In this document: positions 18,674 to 29,603 of the stretch, in pieces | Layout: the number at the start of each line of letters is the position of its first letter | Position numbering within the stretch: position 1 is the first letter of the stretch | From: Vibrio sinaloensis | GTDB lineage: Bacteria > Pseudomonadota > Gammaproteobacteria > Enterobacterales > Vibrionaceae | DNA length: 64,000 nucleotides | Direction of reading: 5' to 3' | Assembly (NCBI RefSeq): GCF_000808535.1 | Contig: NZ_JWLV01000034.1 | Location: 62,001-126,000, forward strand | Notes under the pieces: generated by a model | Told to the model about the DNA's origin: nothing | Database searches by the model: none | Seen by the model: the letters and a program-made list of their open reading frames with translations, nothing else | Program-made: the position numbers and the translations under genes

Positions 18674-19387
18674 ATGAGTAACTCCCCGCTTTATCTTCAA
18701 ATCAAAAAGTACATTAACGACAAAATTGAGTCTGGTCAGTGGCCAATCGGGCACAGAATCACCACTGAAATCGAATTGACCAAGCAGTTTAATGTCAGTC
18801 GGATGACAGTAAATAAAGCAATTCGGGATCTTGTCGCCGAAGGAAAGTTGCAGCGCAGACCTCGCCTAGGTACGTTTGTCTGTAGCAACGAAGATAAAGC
18901 GGAATCACCTTTGCTCGATATCCGAAATATTGCAGAAGAAGTCGCCCACAGGGGTAAATCCTACTCAAGCAAAGTGGTGACTCAAACCGCGCTCCAAGCT
19001 GACGAAACCATCGCGACTAAACTCGGCGTGATGTTAGGGACGGCTGTTTTTTATAGTGAAATCATTCACTTTGAAGATAAATCACCCATTCAATATGAAC
19101 TACGTTGGGTCAATGCTGCTTATGCTCCAGGGTATCTCGAGCAAGACTTTACCGAAATCACACCCAATCAATACTTATCGCAAAACTGCCCACTCAGTGC
19201 TATCGAGCATACCGTTGAAGCGATTGTCGCCGACGACCACGTTCGCTCTGCGTTAAAGTTAGGAGCAAATGAACCCTGCCTTTTGCTTAACCGACGTACG
19301 TGGAGTCAAGACAAGCTTGTGAGCTCAGCATTGCTCTACCACCCCGGCACTCGCTACAAATTAAGTTCTAAAGTTCTGCTCTCTTAG
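18674..19387 (+). CDS. hutC: histidine utilisation repressor (GntR/HutC family)
   Basis: Represses the hut genes until urocanate is present. The N-terminal GntR winged helix (about 1-70) contains [20 protein letters not shown], and [11 protein letters not shown]. The UTRA/HutC effector domain (about 90-235) carries S-E-I-I-H-F-E-D and [11 protein letters not shown]. Size is usual for HutC (about 240 aa). It lies just upstream of hutIGUH but has its own promoter and a 107-nt gap to hutI. Confidence 0.93.
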   Translation: MSNSPLYLQIKKYINDKIESGQWPIGHRITTEIELTKQFNVSRMTVNKAIRDLVAEGKLQRRPRLGTFVCSNEDKAESPLLDIRNIAEEVAHRGKSYSSKVVTQTALQADETIATKLGVMLGTAVFYSEIIHFEDKSPIQYELRWVNAAYAPGYLEQDFTEITPNQYLSQNCPLSAIEHTVEAIVADDHVRSALKLGANEPCLLLNRRTWSQDKLVSSALLYHPGTRYKLSSKVLLS

Positions 19388-19440
19388 AGCATTTCATACT
19401 TTTTCATCGATCACATTTTCGCAACATCTCACTTGATCAA

Positions 19441-19472
19441 TTGACTATCCTGGACGAGTATTTGTATATACA
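19441..19472 (+). promoter_or_regulatory. hutI promoter with overlapping HutC-like operator
   Basis: -35 TTGACT (19441-19446), an 18-nt spacer and -10 TATATA (19465-19470) form a good sigma70 promoter. The perfect palindrome TGTATATACA (19463-19472) covers the -10 and matches the kind of sequence bound by HutC, so a bound repressor would exclude RNA polymerase. Confidence 0.7.
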
Positions 19473-19494
19473 TTTAATTAATGGAATATGCAGT

Positions 19495-20724
19495 ATGTTC
19501 GAACAGCAACGATCTCCGTCATTTGATTTGGTGCTTACTAACGCCAGACTCGTGTCAATGGTGCCTGGTGATTGTGGTTATGAGATTAGCGAGCCAACAA
19601 ATATTGCTATTCGACAAGGAATCATTGCCGAGATTGGAGGTAACGTAGAGACCGCCAAGTCGGAAAGCTATGATTGCCAAGGACAACTGGTGACTCCCGG
19701 CTTTATTGACTGCCACACTCACCTCGTCTACGCGGGCAACCGTGCCAACGAATTCGAGATGCGTTTGAAAGGCGTGCCTTATCAAGAGATTGCTAAACAG
19801 GGTGGCGGGATCCTCTCGACAGTACGAGCAACTCGCGAAGCCAGCGAAGAGGCACTAATTGAACTTGCGTTGCCTCGGTTAGACGGTTTGCTACGCAGCG
19901 GTGTAACGTCGGTCGAAGTAAAATCTGGCTACGGCTTAACGCTGCATGATGAAATCAAAATGTTGCGTGCTGCTAAAGCATTGCAAGATCATCGTAAAGT
20001 ACGCGTGACCACGACCCTATTAGCCGCTCACGCTCTTCCTCCAGAGTTTGCAGGCAAACCAGATGACTATATTGACTTCGTGTGTCGAGAGATCATTCCG
20101 CTTGTAGCAGAAGAGCAACTCGCCACCAGCGTCGATGTGTTTTGTGAATCGATTGGCTTCGATTTAGCGCAAACAGAGCGTGTATTCGTTACCGCTAAAG
20201 AGCATGGTCTCCGCGTTAAGGGACATACTGAACAATTATCTAATTTAGGCGGCAGCGCGTTAACCGCGCAGTACGAGGGCTTATCAGCCGATCATATCGA
20301 ATACCTCGACCAAGCGGGCGTTGAAGCATTGGCTCAATCAGGCACTGTCGCGACGTTGCTCCCTGGCGCATTCTACTTTTTGAAGGAGACAAAACGTCCT
20401 CCTATCGAGCTACTAAGAAAGCACAAAGTGCCCATGGCCATTGCGACCGATTTAAATCCTGGTACATCACCTTTCGCAGATTTGACTATGATGATGAATA
20501 TGGGGTGTACCCTCTTTGGTCTCACACCTGAAGAAGCGCTGCGTGGCGTCACTTGCCATGCAGCAAAAGCATTAGGATACGGGGAAAGCCGCGGGCAGAT
20601 ACAAGTAGGGTTTGATGCGGATCTCGCCATTTGGGACGTGTCCCACCCTGCTGACTTTAGCTATCAACAAGGCGTGTCACGTCTTTCTGCTCGCCTAGTG
20701 AAAGGAGAACTGGATCATGTCTGA
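19495..20724 (+). CDS. hutI: imidazolonepropionase
   Basis: Third enzyme of histidine breakdown; hydrolyses imidazolone-5-propionate to N-formimino-L-glutamate. The 409-aa amidohydrolase carries the zinc motif [10 protein letters not shown], the A-A-H-A-L-P and K-G-H-T-E-Q-L segments, and A-T-D-L-N-P-G-T. I place the start at ATG 19495; a longer open frame from TTG 19441 would run through the promoter and operator. hutG begins 8 nt before this stop. Confidence 0.95.
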   Translation: MFEQQRSPSFDLVLTNARLVSMVPGDCGYEISEPTNIAIRQGIIAEIGGNVETAKSESYDCQGQLVTPGFIDCHTHLVYAGNRANEFEMRLKGVPYQEIAKQGGGILSTVRATREASEEALIELALPRLDGLLRSGVTSVEVKSGYGLTLHDEIKMLRAAKALQDHRKVRVTTTLLAAHALPPEFAGKPDDYIDFVCREIIPLVAEEQLATSVDVFCESIGFDLAQTERVFVTAKEHGLRVKGHTEQLSNLGGSALTAQYEGLSADHIEYLDQAGVEALAQSGTVATLLPGAFYFLKETKRPPIELLRKHKVPMAIATDLNPGTSPFADLTMMMNMGCTLFGLTPEEALRGVTCHAAKALGYGESRGQIQVGFDADLAIWDVSHPADFSYQQGVSRLSARLVKGELDHV

Positions 20725-21730
20725 ACAATTTGGCGATAGAACGCTGTCAACAGTTCAAGAATTTCATTGGCAAGGGCGTCACGACGCAGAAGATGGTGCG
20801 CTCGGGAAACGCGTCCATCATGTCATTAAACAGATTCCAGTTCGCGATCTAGAGCCCTATCACAATGCCGTTAGCTTACTTGGTTTTGCCTGTGATGCCG
20901 GCGTTGCTCGCAATAAAGGCCGAATAGGCGCACGCAAAGCCCCCGATCTCATCCGCCGTGCTTTAGCGAATATGGCTTGGCATAAAAAAAGCTCGCTTAT
21001 CGATTTGGGTAATGTTGTCTGTGAAGATGATCGACTCGAACACTACCAATCGATTTGTGCAGATGTGATTGCAACCGCATTGCGCTCAACGCCTGTCATC
21101 ACTTTAGGGGGGGGGCATGAAGTCGCTTGGGCTTCCTTTCAAGGCCTCGCGAGATATTTTGAATACCTTAGCCCGTCACAGCCGCCAAAGATTGGCATTA
21201 TTAACTTTGATGCGCACTTTGATCTCCGGGCATTTGAAAGTAGCCATGCCGATGTAAAACCAAGCTCTGGGACGCCATTCAATCAAATTTATGATTACTG
21301 TAAAAAGCATGATTGGCCATTCCATTACGCCTGCCTTGGGGTCAGTCGAGCAAGTAATACTGAAGCGCTGTTTAAACGAGCTGAAGAACTTGGCGTCTGG
21401 TACGTGGAAGACAAAGATCTTGCGCATCTCAACCACATGTACCACTTAACTCAATTACAGCACTTTATTGATAACTGTGATTATATCTACCTCACCATCG
21501 ACCTAGATGTCTTTCCAGCGGCGACAGCACCTGGCGTAAGTGCCCCGGCTGCGAGAGGCGTGAGTATAGATACCGTCGCACCATTTCTAGACAGAATTTT
21601 GCACTATAAGCAGAAGTTAGTGATTGCCGATATCGCCGAGTACAACCCAACCTACGATGTAGACAGTCAGACGGCGAGATTAGCCGCTCGACTTTGTTGG
21701 GATATCGCCAACGCATTTTCAGAAAAATAA
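20717..21730 (+). CDS. hutG: formimidoylglutamase
   Basis: Converts N-formimino-L-glutamate to glutamate and formamide. The 337-aa protein is an arginase/ureohydrolase with manganese ligands in [18 protein letters not shown] and T-I-D-L-D-V-F-P. The three glycines of G-G-G-H-E are coded by an uninterrupted run of nine G bases (21107-21115). It overlaps hutI by 8 nt with AAAGGAG in front. A structured 88-nt gap separates it from hutU. Confidence 0.94.
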   Translation: MSEQFGDRTLSTVQEFHWQGRHDAEDGALGKRVHHVIKQIPVRDLEPYHNAVSLLGFACDAGVARNKGRIGARKAPDLIRRALANMAWHKKSSLIDLGNVVCEDDRLEHYQSICADVIATALRSTPVITLGGGHEVAWASFQGLARYFEYLSPSQPPKIGIINFDAHFDLRAFESSHADVKPSSGTPFNQIYDYCKKHDWPFHYACLGVSRASNTEALFKRAEELGVWYVEDKDLAHLNHMYHLTQLQHFIDNCDYIYLTIDLDVFPAATAPGVSAPAARGVSIDTVAPFLDRILHYKQKLVIADIAEYNPTYDVDSQTARLAARLCWDIANAFSEK

Positions 21731-21738
21731 CATTAAAC

Positions 21739-21790
21739 CAAGTAGTGGAACCAAGTCACTTTGGTGGCTTGGAGAGCTTCGTACTACTTG
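21739..21790 (+). repeat. structured intercistronic hairpin between hutG and hutU
   Basis: An 8-bp closing stem CAAGTAGT/ACTACTTG (21739-21746, 21783-21790) encloses a second imperfect hairpin CCAAG/CTTGG with CAC/GTG inside (21751-21772). It resembles an mRNA processing or stability element; there is no T tract. Confidence 0.5.
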
Positions 21791-21818
21791 AATAACATGA
21801 AACACAAGGAGTCTTACC

Positions 21819-23516
21819 ATGACGGAACGCCAAGTAGAAGATAAGCGTCTCGATACTAGCCGTACAATTCGTGCCCCACATGGCACGCAGTTGAGAGCAA
21901 AATCTTGGCTGACGGAAGCCCCACTTCGCATGCTGATGAACAACCTAGACCCAGATGTTGCCGAGCACCCTCACTCACTCGTCGTGTACGGTGGCATTGG
22001 TCGAGCTGCACGAAACTGGGAGTGCTACGATAAAATTGTCGAAGTGCTAGAGCGCCTTGAAGACGACCAAACCTTACTCGTTCAATCGGGTAAACCTGTT
22101 GGTGTATTCCCAACTCATAAAAATGCACCGCGCGTACTGATTGCTAACTCTAACTTGGTGCCGCACTGGGCTAACTGGGAGCACTTCAACGAACTCGATA
22201 AACAGGGTTTGATGATGTACGGACAAATGACCGCGGGAAGCTGGATTTACATTGGCTCACAAGGCATCGTCCAAGGCACTTACGAAACCTTTGTTTCTGT
22301 AGCGAAAAAGCACTTCAACGGCGATCCTAAAGGGCGCTGGATCCTAACAGGTGGCTTAGGGGGAATGGGTGGTGCTCAGCCTCTCGCTGGCACTATGGCT
22401 GGCTTTTCTATGATTGCTGTCGAGTGCGATGAGTCGCGCATTGACTACCGCTTACGTACTGGCTATGTCGACAAGAAAGCCACCAGCCTAGACGAAGCCC
22501 TCGCGATTATCTACGAATCAGACACTCCGGTTTCTGTGGGCCTACTTGCCAATGCAGCCGATGTGTTCCCTGAACTTGTAGAGCGTAACATTACTCCAGA
22601 CGTTGTTACCGACCAAACCTCTGCGCACGACCCATTAAATGGTTACCTACCACTGGGCTGGTCAATGGAACACGCTGCTGACATGCGCCTTAAAGATGAA
22701 GCGGCGGTGGTTAAAGCAGCAAAAGAATCAATGGCAGTGCAAGTCAAAGCGATGCTTGACCTTCAAGAACGCGGCGCAGCAACACTCGATTACGGCAACA
22801 ACATTCGTCAGATGGCGCTAGAAGAAGGCGTAGAAAACGCATTCGACTTCCCGGGCTTTGTCCCTGCGTACATTCGTCCTCTGTTTTGTGAGGGAATTGG
22901 TCCATTCCGCTGGGCTGCGCTATCAGGCGATCCAGAAGACATTTACAAAACTGACCAAAAAGTAAAAGAGCTTATCCCAGACAACCCACACCTCCACAAT
23001 TGGCTGGACATGGCCCGCGAACGAATCCAGTTCCAAGGCTTACCAGCTCGTATTTGTTGGGTCGGATTGAAAGATCGCGAACGTCTCGGTCAGGCATTCA
23101 ATGAAATGGTCAAAAACGGCGAGCTAAAAGCGCCAATCGTCATCGGCCGTGATCATCTAGATTCAGGTTCGGTAGCAAGTCCAAACCGAGAAACAGAGGG
23201 CATGATGGATGGCTCAGATGCCGTTTCTGACTGGCCACTTCTCAATGCTCTGCTGAACACGGCGGGCGGCGCAACCTGGGTATCATTACATCATGGTGGT
23301 GGCGTTGGCATGGGCTTCTCTCAACACTCAGGAATGGTTATCTGTTGTGATGGTAGTGAAGACGCGTCTCAACGTATCGCTCGCGTGTTACACAACGATC
23401 CGGCAACGGGTGTAATGCGCCACGCTGATGCAGGCTATGACATCGCGAAAAACTGTGCAGCACAGCAAGGTCTTGATTTACCGATGCTTAACGAAGAACT
23501 GAAAAAGCTAAAATAA
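21819..23516 (+). CDS. hutU: urocanate hydratase
   Basis: Second enzyme of the pathway; hydrates urocanate to imidazolonepropionate using tightly bound NAD+. The 565-aa length is standard (about 556-570). Family blocks visible include [12 protein letters not shown], the glycine-rich [14 protein letters not shown] in the NAD domain and [12 protein letters not shown]. The start has AAGGAG about 9 nt upstream. hutH follows after 20 nt. Confidence 0.96.
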   Translation: MTERQVEDKRLDTSRTIRAPHGTQLRAKSWLTEAPLRMLMNNLDPDVAEHPHSLVVYGGIGRAARNWECYDKIVEVLERLEDDQTLLVQSGKPVGVFPTHKNAPRVLIANSNLVPHWANWEHFNELDKQGLMMYGQMTAGSWIYIGSQGIVQGTYETFVSVAKKHFNGDPKGRWILTGGLGGMGGAQPLAGTMAGFSMIAVECDESRIDYRLRTGYVDKKATSLDEALAIIYESDTPVSVGLLANAADVFPELVERNITPDVVTDQTSAHDPLNGYLPLGWSMEHAADMRLKDEAAVVKAAKESMAVQVKAMLDLQERGAATLDYGNNIRQMALEEGVENAFDFPGFVPAYIRPLFCEGIGPFRWAALSGDPEDIYKTDQKVKELIPDNPHLHNWLDMARERIQFQGLPARICWVGLKDRERLGQAFNEMVKNGELKAPIVIGRDHLDSGSVASPNRETEGMMDGSDAVSDWPLLNALLNTAGGATWVSLHHGGGVGMGFSQHSGMVICCDGSEDASQRIARVLHNDPATGVMRHADAGYDIAKNCAAQQGLDLPMLNEELKKLK

Positions 23517-23536
23517 GCTCAGCTGAATAAAGGAAG

Positions 23537-25075
23537 ATGAAGATGTTAAATTTACAGCTAAAGCCTGGATTTATTAGCTTAAAAGAACTGCGTCAAGTCA
23601 GTCGCTCTCCAGTGATTCTGTCGTTGGACCCAGAAGCGATTCCAGCCATTGATGAAAGTACGAAAGTTGTCGAGCAAGTGATTGCTGAAGATCGCACGGT
23701 TTATGGCATCAACACTGGCTTCGGTTTGCTGGCCAACACTCGTATCGCCCCTGAAGATCTTGAAACACTGCAAAAAAGTATCGTGCTATCGCATGCTGCA
23801 GGTATCGGCGAGCTTATGGCAGATGAAACCGTCCGCATGATGATGGTCTTGAAGATCAATAGCTTGTCTCGAGGCTATTCCGGTATTCGCCTGAAAGTGA
23901 TTCAAGCCTTGATTGATTTGGTGAACTCTCAGGTTTATCCATGCGTTCCGCAGAAAGGCTCTGTAGGCGCTTCTGGGGACCTAGCGCCTCTTGCTCACAT
24001 GAGCACGGTTCTATTGGGTGAAGGTGAAGCGCGCCACAACGGAAAGATCATTTCTGGATTAGAGGCACTGAAAATCGCTGGCCTTGAGCCGATCACTTTA
24101 GCACCTAAAGAAGGTTTAGCACTGCTAAATGGTACCCAAGCTTCGACAGCCTTTGCTCTAGAAGGTTTATTTGCAGCAGAAGATCTGTTCGCTTCAGCCA
24201 CGGTATGTGGTGCGATGTCGGTAGAAGCCGCATTAGGTAGTAGACGCCCGTTCGATCCACGTATTCACCGCGTTCGTGGACACAGAGGACAAATGGACGC
24301 CGCTCTAGCCTATCGCCACATGCTAGATGTCAGCAGCGAGATTGGAGAATCACATACGGGTTGTGAAAAAGTGCAGGATCCTTATTCGTTGCGCTGCCAG
24401 CCTCAGGTAATGGGTGCTTGTTTGCAGCAAATTCGAAACGCCGCTGACATCTTGGAAATTGAAGCAAACTCAGTGTCTGACAACCCACTTGTGTTCGCAG
24501 AAGATGGCGACATCATCTCCGGTGGTAACTTCCACGCGGAACCTGTTGCTATGGCCGCCGATAACCTAGCACTTGCCATCGCAGAAATCGGCAGCCTATC
24601 AGAAAGACGTATGGCTCTGTTGATTGACAGCGCTTTAAGTAAGCTTCCGCCATTCTTGGTGGACAACGGTGGAGTAAACTCTGGCTTTATGATTGCTCAG
24701 GTAACCTCTGCGGCACTCGCAAGCGAAAACAAGACCCTAGCTCACCCAGCTTCCGTCGATAGCTTGCCAACGTCAGCCAACCAAGAAGATCATGTTTCGA
24801 TGGCGACATTTGCAGGTCGCAGACTGCGTGATATGGCGGAAAACACTCGAGGCATTTTGGCTGTAGAGTACTTATCTGCAGCACAGGGCATCGACTTTAG
24901 AGCGCCACTAAAATCATCGCCAAGAGTTGAAGAAGCGAAACAGATCCTACGTGAGAAAGTCAGTTTCTATGATAAAGATCGCTATTTTGCACTGGATATT
25001 GAGCAAGCAAACTCGCTGCTTAAACTGGCCGTTCACAACCACCTTGTACCAGAAGCGATATTACCGAGTTTTTAA
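23537..25075 (+). CDS. hutH: histidine ammonia-lyase
   Basis: First enzyme of the pathway; deaminates histidine to urocanate. The A-S-G triad at 145-147 (in [15 protein letters not shown]) forms the MIO prosthetic group. Y-G-I-N-T-G-F-G at 56-63 and N-G-T-Q-A-S near 195 are also conserved. Length 512 aa is typical. An alternative ATG two codons downstream (23543) is possible; both lie close to AAAGGAAG. It ends the operon ahead of a strong terminator. Confidence 0.96.
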   Translation: MKMLNLQLKPGFISLKELRQVSRSPVILSLDPEAIPAIDESTKVVEQVIAEDRTVYGINTGFGLLANTRIAPEDLETLQKSIVLSHAAGIGELMADETVRMMMVLKINSLSRGYSGIRLKVIQALIDLVNSQVYPCVPQKGSVGASGDLAPLAHMSTVLLGEGEARHNGKIISGLEALKIAGLEPITLAPKEGLALLNGTQASTAFALEGLFAAEDLFASATVCGAMSVEAALGSRRPFDPRIHRVRGHRGQMDAALAYRHMLDVSSEIGESHTGCEKVQDPYSLRCQPQVMGACLQQIRNAADILEIEANSVSDNPLVFAEDGDIISGGNFHAEPVAMAADNLALAIAEIGSLSERRMALLIDSALSKLPPFLVDNGGVNSGFMIAQVTSAALASENKTLAHPASVDSLPTSANQEDHVSMATFAGRRLRDMAENTRGILAVEYLSAAQGIDFRAPLKSSPRVEEAKQILREKVSFYDKDRYFALDIEQANSLLKLAVHNHLVPEAILPSF

Positions 25076-25085
25076 CAGATAAAAT

Positions 25086-25109
25086 TAAGCCCCTCGTTCG
25101 AGGGGCTTA
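25086..25109. terminator. terminator after hutH
   Basis: TAAGCCCCTCG/CGAGGGGCTTA 11-bp stem with a TT centre, between hutH and the converging ICMT-like gene. Confidence 0.75.
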
Positions 25110-25133
25110 TTAGCTCATCATTTGTAGTAACGT

Positions 25134-25601
25134 TTATATCCAACGTCTAACTCTCTGCTTGTAATCTAAATATTCCGCACCAAACAGTTTCTCCAATGCT
25201 CTCTCTTCGGGTTTTATTTGAAATCGATTCATATAGTTAATAAAAGAAAAAGCGAAAATGATAGACAGTATATTTTGGTGCCAATATGAAAACCCGATTA
25301 ATAATAACAACAAAGCCAGATACATAGGGTTTCGGCTGTAAGCAAATATTCCAGTGTCGACTACTGTTGAAGCACTCTCAACTTTTATCGGATTCACTGT
25401 TGTTTTTGAACGCCGAAATTCCACTACGCCTGCAATGCCGATAATTCCTGACGATATGAAGCATAATAAAAACACTACACCAGGTGCTGGTAGCGAAATC
25501 GTCAACCCAGTAAAAGCATGAGCCAAACGATTAACGATAACCATAAGAACAATAAAGACGGCGACGGGCGGAACTTTTAACTCGAGCTTATCCATAAACA
25601 T
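25134..25601 (-). CDS. isoprenylcysteine/phospholipid methyltransferase-like membrane protein
   Basis: 155-aa membrane protein with four predicted helices. The segment Y-S-R-N-P-M-Y-L-A-L-L-L-L-L-I-G and the C-terminal E-E-R-A-L-E-K-L-F-G-x-E-Y-x-x-Y-K-x-R-V-R-R are the landmarks of the bacterial ICMT/PEMT-like methyltransferase family. Substrate is unknown. I start at ATG 25601, which has AAGGGA 7 nt upstream; an upstream ATG at 25640 falls inside the terminator of the preceding gene. It sits 62 nt after the YdiJ-like gene on the same strand. Confidence 0.75.
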   Translation of the reverse strand: MFMDKLELKVPPVAVFIVLMVIVNRLAHAFTGLTISLPAPGVVFLLCFISSGIIGIAGVVEFRRSKTTVNPIKVESASTVVDTGIFAYSRNPMYLALLLLLIGFSYWHQNILSIIFAFSFINYMNRFQIKPEERALEKLFGAEYLDYKQRVRRWI

Positions 25602-25629
25602 AAAGTAATCCCTTGCGTTAACAATTAAA

Positions 25630-25658
25630 AAATAGCCCAACTTAACGCTGGGCTATTT
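25630..25658 (-). terminator. terminator after the YdiJ-like dehydrogenase
   Basis: AAATAGCCCA/TGGGCTATTT stem with a 9-nt loop, starting 5 nt after the stop on the minus strand and followed by T residues there. Confidence 0.75.
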
Positions 25659-25662
25659 ATTA

Positions 25663-28600
25663 TTAGAGAATCGAAAGCAGTGCTTGTACTGGGTGTTTTA
25701 CCTTCATGCCTTCAAACCGTTTGACTTGGCTTCGGCAAGAATAGCCCGTAATTAGGCAGCGCTCTTTCGGTAACTGCTCTATGTTTGGTTTCCAACTCAA
25801 ACCATAGATGTCTTTCGACATTTGCAGCTTATCCACTTCATGGCCGAACGTGCCTGCCATTCCACAGCAGCCAACAGGTACCGTATTTAATACTGCACCG
25901 AAATGCTTAAAGATGCTGCCCCACTCTTTTTCTGCATTTGGCATTTTAGTTTTTTCAGTACAGTGAGCGAGTAAGTACCAAGGCTCTTGTGCCCCTTCTT
26001 TAACCCCTTCGAACTCACTAAGGCGAGGCTCCAGCCACTCATGTGCCGTCAGTACGTTGAAGTCGCCACGCTTGTCTCCAAGCACTTCCGTGTACTCATC
26101 GCGGTAGCAAAGCACTAACGCCGGATCGACACCCACTAAGGGGATATCAATATCAGCAACTTGCTGTAAGAACGCTGCAGTATTTGCGGCATTGCTGGCA
26201 AAGCGCTTAAGGAACCCTTTCACATGTTGCGCTTTTCCATTTGGTTTAAACGGGAGCAGTACTGGTGTTTTGCCAAGTTTCACAATCAGGTTTGCAAAGT
26301 CTTCGACCACTTCTGCATCGTAATAGCTCGTGAACGGGTCTTGAACGATAACGACGTGATTTGCTTTGTCTTCTTTTGACAACGCTGCTAGCGCCTGCAA
26401 ATCAAATGGCTTCAACCCTGACAAACGCTTCTCTAGTGTCGGAACCGACATTAACGGCGCATCCACATAGCCAACCGTTGATACCGTCAGGTCTTGCACC
26501 CACTTCTGTTTCAGAGCGGTATTCACAACCTTTGGTGCTTTCGCCATCAACGGCAGCATGGTTTCAATATTGGCAACAAGGTAATCCTTCGCAGGACGCT
26601 GATAACGTGAGTAGTAGATATTGAGGAAGCGTGAGCGGAAACTCGGTACATCGACTTTAATCGGGCACTGGCTGGCACACGCTTTACACGCCAAACAGCC
26701 ATTCATTGCCTCATGGACTTCATGCGAAAAATCGTACTCATGGCGCTTATTAAAACTGTTGCGAACCCGATCGAGCATGGTTTTTATCGATGCCGTTTGC
26801 TCTAGGGTTTGCTTTTCTAAATCGAGAATATCGATGCCTTGCTCGGTTAACTGTCGCAGCCACTCTCGAACCAAACCAGCGCGACCTTTTGGCGAATGAC
26901 GACGATCTGCGGTAACTTTCATCGATGGACACATTGGCGATGACGTATCGTAGTTAAAACACAATCCGTTGCCATTACACTCCATCGCCTGCTTAAAGCT
27001 ATCACGCACCTGCACATCGATTTGTCGGTCATAGAAGCCACGCTTGGTATCGGTCACTTTGACCAGTTCAGCATTGCTTTCAAGCGGTGTACAAATCTTA
27101 CCCGGATTCATCTTGTTGTGAGGGTCAAAGGCACCTTTAACTCGTCTCAGCTCTGTAAATAGCTCTTGCCCAAAGAACTCAGGGCCATATTCAGAACGAT
27201 AACCCTTGCCGTGCTCGCCCCACATTAAACCACCGTATTTGGCGACCAGCTTCACCACTTCATCAGAAATCTGGTGCATTAGCGCCTCTTGCTTCGGATC
27301 GCAAAGATCCAAAGCTGGCCTTACGTGAAGAACGCCAGCATCAACGTGGCCAAACATGCCATAGTTAAGCTGTTTGGCATCTAGCAGCTCGCGGAACTCT
27401 GCAATAAAATCCGCCAAGTTCTCAGGAGGCACACAAGTATCTTCAGCAAACGCGACAGGCTTTGCTCGACCTTTAGCTGCACCGAGTAAGCCGACCGCTT
27501 TTTTACGCATGTTGTAGATACGACCAATGCTTGCGACATCATCACACACTTGATAGCCGATAATGCCCGCTTCGCCATTCTCTAACATCTGGTCAATGCG
27601 CGCAGTTAACGCCGAGACTTGAGACTCGACCTCATCGACGTCTTGGCCAGCAAACTCCACCATGTTGATCCCTTGCATATCTTTGCCCGGGACGTCCGTA
27701 AGAAGATCGCTCACGGTGTGCCAAACAATATCTTGCTTGGCCAAATTGAGCACTCGAGAGTCGACAGTCTCAACCGATAGCGCATTGGCTTCGACCATAA
27801 AGGGGGCGTTGCGCAATGCTGAATCAAACGAGTCGTACTTTACATTAACCAGAGTTCTAGCTTTAGGAATCGGTGTTAAATTGAGCTTCGCTTCAGTGAT
27901 AAACGCCAATGACCCTTCAGCGCCACATAGTACGCGAGTCAAGTCGAACTCATTGGTCTCATCATCGAGCGCGTTTTTCAGATCATAACCTGTCAAAAAA
28001 CGGTTCAGCGGCGGAAACTTTTTGTTGATTTGCTCTCTCTTTTCTCGACAAACCTGCTCGGTCACTTTAAGTGCTTGATAAGCGAACTCACCTTCTTTAG
28101 GCAGACCATGAGAAAGATCTGATTCTAAAACCGACCCATCAGCGAATACCGCTTGAAGCGATAGCACGTGATCTGACGTTTTACCGTACTTTAAGGAGCC
28201 TTGACCAGACGCATCGGTATTGATCATGCCACCCAAGGTGGCGCGATTACTGGTCGAAAGATCAGGAGAGAAAAAGTACCCGTAAGGTCGAACGGCATCA
28301 TTTAGCTGATCTTTAACCACACCAGTTTGAACTCTAACCCAACCTTCCTGCTCATTGATTTCAAGTACCTTATTCATATGGCGAGACAGATCGACCACGA
28401 TACCCGAAGTCAGGGATTGACCATTGGTCCCGGTACCGCCTCCACGAGGTGAAAACGTGATGCGTTCAAAATCGGAATGTGCGCTTAACTTACCAATAAG
28501 AGTGACATCTTGAGTGTTTTTTGGATGAACAACAGCTTGTGGGAGTTGTTGATAGACACTGTTGTCTGTGGCGACCGCTAAACGGCTAGAATATTGGCTT

Positions 28601-28695
28601 TCGATGTCCCCGCTAAAGCCAGATTGGCGCAATTTGTCGAGAAAACTGATGACGACGGGATCCACATCAGATTGAGAGTGTAATCTTGGTAACAT
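25663..28695 (-). CDS. ydiJ: YdiJ-type FAD-linked, iron-sulfur 2-hydroxyacid dehydrogenase
   Basis: Large respiratory-type oxidoreductase (1010 aa) oxidising D-2-hydroxyacids; E. coli YdiJ has been linked to D-2-hydroxyglutarate and D-lactate. Order of domains: FAD-binding type 4 (about 45-270, with S-P-R-G-G-G-T-G-T-N-G-Q), FAD-linked oxidase C-terminal domain, then a ferredoxin-like region with C-L-A-C-K-A-C-A-S-Q-C-P, and a C-terminal CCG region (G-C-C-G-M-A-G-T-F-G). Start ATG 28695 follows AGGAAG; a longer open frame begins at 28725. Length is close to YdiJ (1018 aa). Confidence 0.88.
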   Translation of the reverse strand: MLPRLHSQSDVDPVVISFLDKLRQSGFSGDIESQYSSRLAVATDNSVYQQLPQAVVHPKNTQDVTLIGKLSAHSDFERITFSPRGGGTGTNGQSLTSGIVVDLSRHMNKVLEINEQEGWVRVQTGVVKDQLNDAVRPYGYFFSPDLSTSNRATLGGMINTDASGQGSLKYGKTSDHVLSLQAVFADGSVLESDLSHGLPKEGEFAYQALKVTEQVCREKREQINKKFPPLNRFLTGYDLKNALDDETNEFDLTRVLCGAEGSLAFITEAKLNLTPIPKARTLVNVKYDSFDSALRNAPFMVEANALSVETVDSRVLNLAKQDIVWHTVSDLLTDVPGKDMQGINMVEFAGQDVDEVESQVSALTARIDQMLENGEAGIIGYQVCDDVASIGRIYNMRKKAVGLLGAAKGRAKPVAFAEDTCVPPENLADFIAEFRELLDAKQLNYGMFGHVDAGVLHVRPALDLCDPKQEALMHQISDEVVKLVAKYGGLMWGEHGKGYRSEYGPEFFGQELFTELRRVKGAFDPHNKMNPGKICTPLESNAELVKVTDTKRGFYDRQIDVQVRDSFKQAMECNGNGLCFNYDTSSPMCPSMKVTADRRHSPKGRAGLVREWLRQLTEQGIDILDLEKQTLEQTASIKTMLDRVRNSFNKRHEYDFSHEVHEAMNGCLACKACASQCPIKVDVPSFRSRFLNIYYSRYQRPAKDYLVANIETMLPLMAKAPKVVNTALKQKWVQDLTVSTVGYVDAPLMSVPTLEKRLSGLKPFDLQALAALSKEDKANHVVIVQDPFTSYYDAEVVEDFANLIVKLGKTPVLLPFKPNGKAQHVKGFLKRFASNAANTAAFLQQVADIDIPLVGVDPALVLCYRDEYTEVLGDKRGDFNVLTAHEWLEPRLSEFEGVKEGAQEPWYLLAHCTEKTKMPNAEKEWGSIFKHFGAVLNTVPVGCCGMAGTFGHEVDKLQMSKDIYGLSWKPNIEQLPKERCLITGYSCRSQVKRFEGMKVKHPVQALLSIL

Positions 28696-28881
28696 TTGCT
28701 TCCTGCCCCTACTACGCTGATCCAATCAGCATTGGGTTCTATATATAAAGTTATAATCTTTGAGTTGTGTCACTTTACAACATTTAAAAGGGTGATCAAA
28801 ACAGAAATGCAGTGTCAAATTGGAACTTATCGCAATTCTTTCCCACACTTAGAAATCATGGACTTGATTTAAAGTGTCTTT

Positions 28882-29577
28882 ATGAGCGAATCATCAATGA
28901 AGAAAAATAAAATTATCACAACAGAAGATATTCTTTTAAAACTTTGCCAATCGGTATCCGGGGTACTGACTTCAGCAACTAGCTCGCCTGTCACCTATTC
29001 AGCAATGGTGCAAAAAATCACCAAAACCAGCCTAAAGCCAGACTTTGGCTGCTTTGTTCTATTCGATGGTGGTTTTTCAGGGCTCGTCGTCATCAACTTC
29101 ACGGCCAAGGCGGCGTTGGAAGTGTACACAAATTACATGCGCAATATGGGCATGCCTGAAGACGAACTGGCTGTACTGCACACCTCAGATGAAGTGGCGG
29201 ACGTACTGGGCGAGCTAATGAACCAGCTGGTCGGTGACTTTACCAACCAAGTGCGCAAAGACTTGCAAACTCACATCACACAAAACCAACCTAAGATGCT
29301 AACGTTGAATAAGCAGGTAATCTTGTCGGTAGATACAAACCTTGATCGACCGCAAGCTCGCCGAGTTACTTTCTCAACAGAGAAAGGCAACATTTTCTAC
29401 CTTGAGCTAGCGATGGATAAGACAGAGTTTATTCAGCTTGAAGAGTTTGAAACCGTGGAAGACGAGTGCCCTGATGAGATTTTGGAGAAAGCACGTCAAA
29501 ACATGGCAAGCAAGTCTGAACCAAAGCAAGAAAGCGCATCTGCAGCTGACGACCTTTTCGATGAACTAGGTATTTAA
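28882..29577 (+). CDS. DUF3334-like, CheX-like protein
   Basis: 231-aa soluble protein that I recognise only as a DUF3334-type protein of marine gammaproteobacteria. The middle resembles CheC/CheX/CheY-P phosphatases: D-E-V-A-D-V-L-G-E-L-M-N-Q-L-V-G-D-F near residues 102-119 is placed like the E-x-x-N helix of that family. The tail (E-C-P-D-E-I-L-E then D-D-L-F-D-E-L-G-I) is acidic. A link to chemotaxis or motility is inference. It is monocistronic; the start could also be ATG 28897 (M-K-K-N-K). Confidence 0.6.
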   Translation: MSESSMKKNKIITTEDILLKLCQSVSGVLTSATSSPVTYSAMVQKITKTSLKPDFGCFVLFDGGFSGLVVINFTAKAALEVYTNYMRNMGMPEDELAVLHTSDEVADVLGELMNQLVGDFTNQVRKDLQTHITQNQPKMLTLNKQVILSVDTNLDRPQARRVTFSTEKGNIFYLELAMDKTEFIQLEEFETVEDECPDEILEKARQNMASKSEPKQESASAADDLFDELGI

Positions 29578-29603
29578 TTACTCAGTTCTTCAAAAAATTA
29601 GAG

